Shown here one piece after another: positions 15,592 through 18,498 of a stretch of 18,498 bases of DNA; position 1 is the first letter of the stretch; every line of letters begins with the position of its first letter. Source of the DNA: Burkholderiales bacterium (lineage in GTDB: Bacteria; Pseudomonadota; Gammaproteobacteria; Burkholderiales; Usitatibacteraceae); contig JACMOJ010000365.1 of the NCBI GenBank assembly GCA_014378085.1, forward strand, positions 1 through 18,498. The letters are read 5' to 3'. The notes under the pieces were generated by a model. That model was not told where the DNA came from. It ran no database searches and saw nothing but the letters and a program-made list of their open reading frames with translations. Made by a program: the position numbers and the translations under genes.

Positions 15592-16685
15592 GCAAAACCC
15601 CGGCTAAAAGAATTGTCAGGAATCAAAACACAAGCAAAGACGGGCCTCGGGAAATAGCAACGTACCGCATGCGTGCTAATCGACGCATCCACATCGGTGG
15701 TAGTCGACGCATCCACACCGGCGGTGGTCAATGCATCCTCACCGACGCTGTGGAGTACCGCAGCCGGCGCCGAAAGTAGCGGCATCTCGTCACACACCGT
15801 GGCTCGATAGTCGCAGCGTTCGCGAAACGCACAGCCCCGACCAATGGCCAGCAGCGAGGGCGTCATGCCGCGGATTTGCTTGAGCGGTTGACCACGCACG
15901 TTTGACGACGGTACAGAACTCAGCAAACCGTTTGTGTAAGGATGCTTGGGTCGATCTAGCACTTCCGCGACGCTGCCCGTCTCAACAATCTTGCCGGCAT
16001 ACATCACCGCAATATCGTCGGCGAGCCCCGCCACCACAGAAAGATCGTGCGTAATCCAAATGAGCGCCGTACCCGACTCCCGACAGAGCTTTTGCATTTC
16101 AAACAGGATCTGCCCCTGGATTGTCACATCAAGGGCGGTAGTCGGCTCATCCGCGATGATGAGGTCTGGTTTATTGAGCAGCGCAATGGCAATCGCCACC
16201 CGTTGGCGCATCCCGCCGGAGAACTGATGTGGGTATGCCTGCAATCGCTCATCCGGTGAGGGAATGCCCACACGCGCCAGCGCCTCGCGGCAGCGTTCAA
16301 GCGCGGATTGCCGGCTGACTTTTTGGTGCGCATCGATGGCCTCAATCATCTGCGTGTCGATTCGCAGCACAGGATTGAGCGTCATCATGGGGTCTTGAAA
16401 AATCATGGCAATTCGGTTGCCGCGCAGCGATCGCCACGCGGCGTCGTTGTAACCGGTGACGTCGACTCCATTCAAACGAATTCGGCCGTCGATGACCCGA
16501 CCCGGCGCATCAATGAGACCCATCAATGAATAACCTGTCATCGACTTGCCCGAACCAGATTCGCCCACCAAGCCCAACACCTTGCCGCGCGAAATCGAGA
16601 ACGAGACGCCGTCAACCGCTTTGACCACACCCGCTTTGGTAAAAAAATGCGTGTGCAGATTTTCGACTTCGAGGATGGCGCTCAT
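15588..16685 (-). CDS. ABC transporter ATPase, OppD/DppD type
   Basis: Second ATPase of the importer. The 365-residue product has Walker A GESGSGKS (41-48), Q-loop AMIFQDPMMTLNPV, signature FSGGMRQRVAIAIAL, Walker B LIIADEPTTALDVT and H-loop WITHDLSVVAGL. The C-terminal cysteine pattern GCAFRERCDYRATVCDEMP is present; related DppD proteins bind an Fe-S cluster there. The protein is longer than usual because about 30 residues are inserted between CDEMPLL and HAVRCYFP, made largely of three eight-residue imperfect repeats (EDALTTAG, VDASTTTD, VDASISTH). A further 19-residue tail follows the last conserved segment. The ATG at 16685 overlaps the permease stop by 4 bases. The nucleotide-binding core looks fully functional. 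Confidence 0.93.
   Translation of the reverse strand: MSAILEVENLHTHFFTKAGVVKAVDGVSFSISRGKVLGLVGESGSGKSMTGYSLMGLIDAPGRVIDGRIRLNGVDVTGYNDAAWRSLRGNRIAMIFQDPMMTLNPVLRIDTQMIEAIDAHQKVSRQSALERCREALARVGIPSPDERLQAYPHQFSGGMRQRVAIAIALLNKPDLIIADEPTTALDVTIQGQILFEMQKLCRESGTALIWITHDLSVVAGLADDIAVMYAGKIVETGSVAEVLDRPKHPYTNGLLSSVPSSNVRGQPLKQIRGMTPSLLAIGRGCAFRERCDYRATVCDEMPLLSAPAAVLHSVGEDALTTAGVDASTTTDVDASISTHAVRCYFPRPVFACVLIPDNSFSRGFA
15680..15751. repeat. Three-copy 24-bp imperfect tandem repeat inside the OppD-type gene
   Basis: Units lie at 15680-15703, 15704-15727 and 15728-15751. Units 1 and 2 differ at 3 of 24 positions, and units 2 and 3 at 6 of 24. Because 24 is a multiple of three the frame is kept, adding octapeptide repeats in the C-terminal region. 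It fits replication slippage followed by divergence. Confidence 0.8.
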
Positions 16686-17614
16686 TTCTTGAGCCTTGGG
16701 TTCAACACATCGCGCAGCTGATCGGCAACCAGGTTGATCGCCATAATGGTGATGAGCAACGCCAGCCCCGGATAAAACGAAATCCAGTACTTGCCACTCA
16801 TCAGATACGTGAATCCATTGGAGATCAGCAAGCCGAGCGAAGGCTCTGTGACCGGCATACCAAGACCCAAAAAGGACAGCGTCGCCTCAAGCGAAATAGC
16901 GTGCGCCACCTGTACCGTCGCCACAACGATGAGCGGCGGCAGGCAATTCGGCAACATGTGACGGAACACAATGCGCGGTTTTGATAACGCCAGCACCGTC
17001 GCCGCCTCGACGTATTCCTTCTGACGTTCAACAAGCGCCGACGCACGAACGGTCCGTGCGTAATACGCCCACTGCACCGCCACCAACGCAATGATGACTT
17101 TGTCTACCCCTTGGCCAAACACCGCCAGCAAAATCAGCGCAATCAAGATCGATGGGAACGACAGCTGGATGTCGACCACTCGCATGATCAGCGTGTCTAC
17201 CCATCCACCGAAGTACGCCGCCAGCATACCGAACACCAAGCCTAGCCCGAGCGCGAATAACGTCGACAGCACGCCAACGCTTAACGAGATGCGTAAACCG
17301 TAGAAGATTCCGGACAACATGTCGCGGCCCTGATCATCCGTGCCCAATAAATAGGTCTTGCCACCCATGGATTGTTCACCGGGCGCAAGTTTGCCTTCGA
17401 GCACATCGAGCTGTGCGAGGTCATACGGGTTTTGCGGCGCCAGCCACGGTGCTGCAATGGCAATCACCATCACGATGATCAACACCGCAAGCCCAAGCAG
17501 GGCCAGCCGGGACTCTGCAAACTCCCGCCAAAAACGACCAAATGGTGTTTGCACCGGTGGGGCGGGTTGCGGCAGGGGTGGTGGCGCTGGTTGCGCTGGT
17601 TGCAACTCAGCCAT
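16682..17614 (-). CDS. ABC transporter permease, OppC/DppC type
   Basis: Inner-membrane subunit of the importer. The 310-residue product starts with a proline-rich cytoplasmic N-terminus (PAPPPLPQPAPPVQTPFG, about 9-26). The first membrane segment follows at about 38-57 (LALLGLAVLIIVMVIAIAAP), then an external loop with the family motif YLLGTDDQGRDMLSGIFYGLRISL. The inner permease core has the EAA-like loop YVEAATVLALSKPRIVFRHMLPN, where the ATPases dock. The end, LVADQLRDVLNPRLKK, is typical of DppC. The ATG at 17614 overlaps the upstream permease stop by one base (TGATG), and the stop overlaps the OppD-type start by four. The proline-rich N-terminus is longer than in most homologues but not unique. 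Confidence 0.93.
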   Translation of the reverse strand: MAELQPAQPAPPPLPQPAPPVQTPFGRFWREFAESRLALLGLAVLIIVMVIAIAAPWLAPQNPYDLAQLDVLEGKLAPGEQSMGGKTYLLGTDDQGRDMLSGIFYGLRISLSVGVLSTLFALGLGLVFGMLAAYFGGWVDTLIMRVVDIQLSFPSILIALILLAVFGQGVDKVIIALVAVQWAYYARTVRASALVERQKEYVEAATVLALSKPRIVFRHMLPNCLPPLIVVATVQVAHAISLEATLSFLGLGMPVTEPSLGLLISNGFTYLMSGKYWISFYPGLALLITIMAINLVADQLRDVLNPRLKK

Positions 17615-18498
17615 CAGTGTCCCCCGCCGCTGGATTGGCCCAGCCCCACGCGCGGATCGAGCATCGAGTAAACAAGATCGACAATGAAATTGATCGCGAT
17701 GAAAAGGGTTACGATCACCATCAGATAAGCAACGATGACGGGACGGTCGAGTTGATTGATCGAATCAATCAAAAGCTTTCCGGTGCCCGGCCAAGCGAAG
17801 ATCGACTCCGTGACAATCGCAAACGCAATCACCGAGCCAAACTCAAGGCCGATCACGGTGACAATTGGGATCATGATGTTCTTCAAAATGTGCACTCCAA
17901 TCACACGATTCTGCGAGAGGCCTTTCGCGCGGGCAAACTTAACGTAGTCTTGCAGCACCGCCTCCCGCACCTGCGCGCGTGTCAGCCGGATCAACAGCGA
18001 AAGCTTGAATAGTGCGAGATTCAACGCCGGCAAAAATAAATGGGACAAGCCATCCAAGGATAAAAAACTCACCGGCACACCAAACAACAAGGTTGTCTCG
18101 CCACGACCGTTCGACGGCAGCCATCCCAGATGGACGGCAAACAACATGATCAGCAACAGCCCCACCCAAAATGTCGGCAGCGAAAAACCAACGATGGAGA
18201 ATGCCATGATGCTGCGACCGACCAAGCTATCGGGCCGAAGGCCGGCCACCAGCCCAAGCGGGATACCCACCCCAACCGATATCAACATGGCAAACAGCGC
18301 CAATTCAATGGTCGCCGGCATCTTCGACAAAATCAATTCCAGCGCGGGCACGCCGAACACAAACGAACGCCCCAGATCACCACTCGCGGCACCTTTGAGA
18401 AATGTCCAATATTGCTCGTAAAGCGGTCGGTCGAGCCCTAGTGCAGCAGTCGCCCGCACGCGCTCGACTTCATCCGCCTGCGGATTGACCAACAAATC
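17614..18498 (-). CDS. ABC transporter permease, OppB/DppB type, 5' end cut by window edge
   Basis: Partner permease. The minus strand is open from the right edge for 294 residues, starting within DLLVNPQADEVERVRA and LGLDRPLYEQYWTF, which in DppB homologues follows the first membrane segment and loop. About 50-70 N-terminal residues should therefore lie outside. The TTG at 18495 is a codon for leucine inside the gene, not a likely start. Five hydrophobic segments are visible, with the EAA-like loop YVKFARAKGLSQNRVIGVHILKN and the conserved FGSVIAFAIVTESIFAWPGTGKL. The C-terminus VDLVYSMLDPRVGLG is typical. It is the first visible gene of the operon; a substrate-binding protein gene would usually be further upstream, beyond the edge. 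Confidence 0.93.
   Translation of the reverse strand, partial: DLLVNPQADEVERVRATAALGLDRPLYEQYWTFLKGAASGDLGRSFVFGVPALELILSKMPATIELALFAMLISVGVGIPLGLVAGLRPDSLVGRSIMAFSIVGFSLPTFWVGLLLIMLFAVHLGWLPSNGRGETTLLFGVPVSFLSLDGLSHLFLPALNLALFKLSLLIRLTRAQVREAVLQDYVKFARAKGLSQNRVIGVHILKNIMIPIVTVIGLEFGSVIAFAIVTESIFAWPGTGKLLIDSINQLDRPVIVAYLMVIVTLFIAINFIVDLVYSMLDPRVGLGQSSGGGH

Overview
The window looks like chromosomal DNA of a betaproteobacterium. The basis is gene order: a LysM protein, dprA and topB on one strand, divergent from def, fmt, rsmB, a DUF4390 gene, ntrY and ntrX. That arrangement is characteristic of Burkholderiales and relatives. Base composition is moderately GC-rich and codon use looks even throughout. 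I saw no insertion sequence, prophage gene, CRISPR array, tRNA or rRNA. Taxonomy below class cannot be read from the sequence.

Left third (1-5251). Three genes run leftwards: a secreted LysM-domain protein, DprA (single-stranded-DNA carrier of natural transformation) and DNA topoisomerase III. TopB runs off the left edge and lacks only its last residues. The smg (DUF494) gene often found between dprA and topB is absent. A short 11-bp-period direct repeat lies between the LysM gene and dprA. A 283-bp divergent intergenic region separates this cluster from def.

Centre (5252-12530). def and fmt, the pair that removes and adds the N-formyl group of initiator methionine, are separated by a clear intrinsic terminator. 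From fmt onward the genes are tightly packed: fmt overlaps rsmB (16S rRNA m5C967 methyltransferase), rsmB overlaps the DUF4390 gene, and the DUF4390 gene overlaps the NtrY-type histidine kinase. The NtrX-type response regulator follows after 31 bp with a good ribosome binding site. This NtrX has intact receiver and Fis-type DNA-binding ends. Its AAA+ domain has lost the Walker A lysine, the arginine fingers, the sensor II arginine and the GAFTGA loop, so it is unlikely to be a sigma-54 activator.

Right third (12590-18498). A convergent leftward operon encodes a complete Opp/Dpp-type ABC transporter core of two permeases and two ATPases; the first permease is cut by the right edge. It is translationally coupled to two metal-dependent amidohydrolases: an N-formylglutamate amidohydrolase-family enzyme with an unusual 44-residue histidine-rich C-terminal tail, and an AstE/aspartoacylase-family (M14-like) deacylase. 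The overlaps are 1, 4, 4 and 11 bases, and one junction has a 1-base gap. The simplest reading is import of an N-acylated amino acid or peptide followed by deacylation in the cytoplasm. No substrate-binding protein is visible; it may lie beyond the right edge. This operon and the degenerate NtrX are the two points most worth following up.
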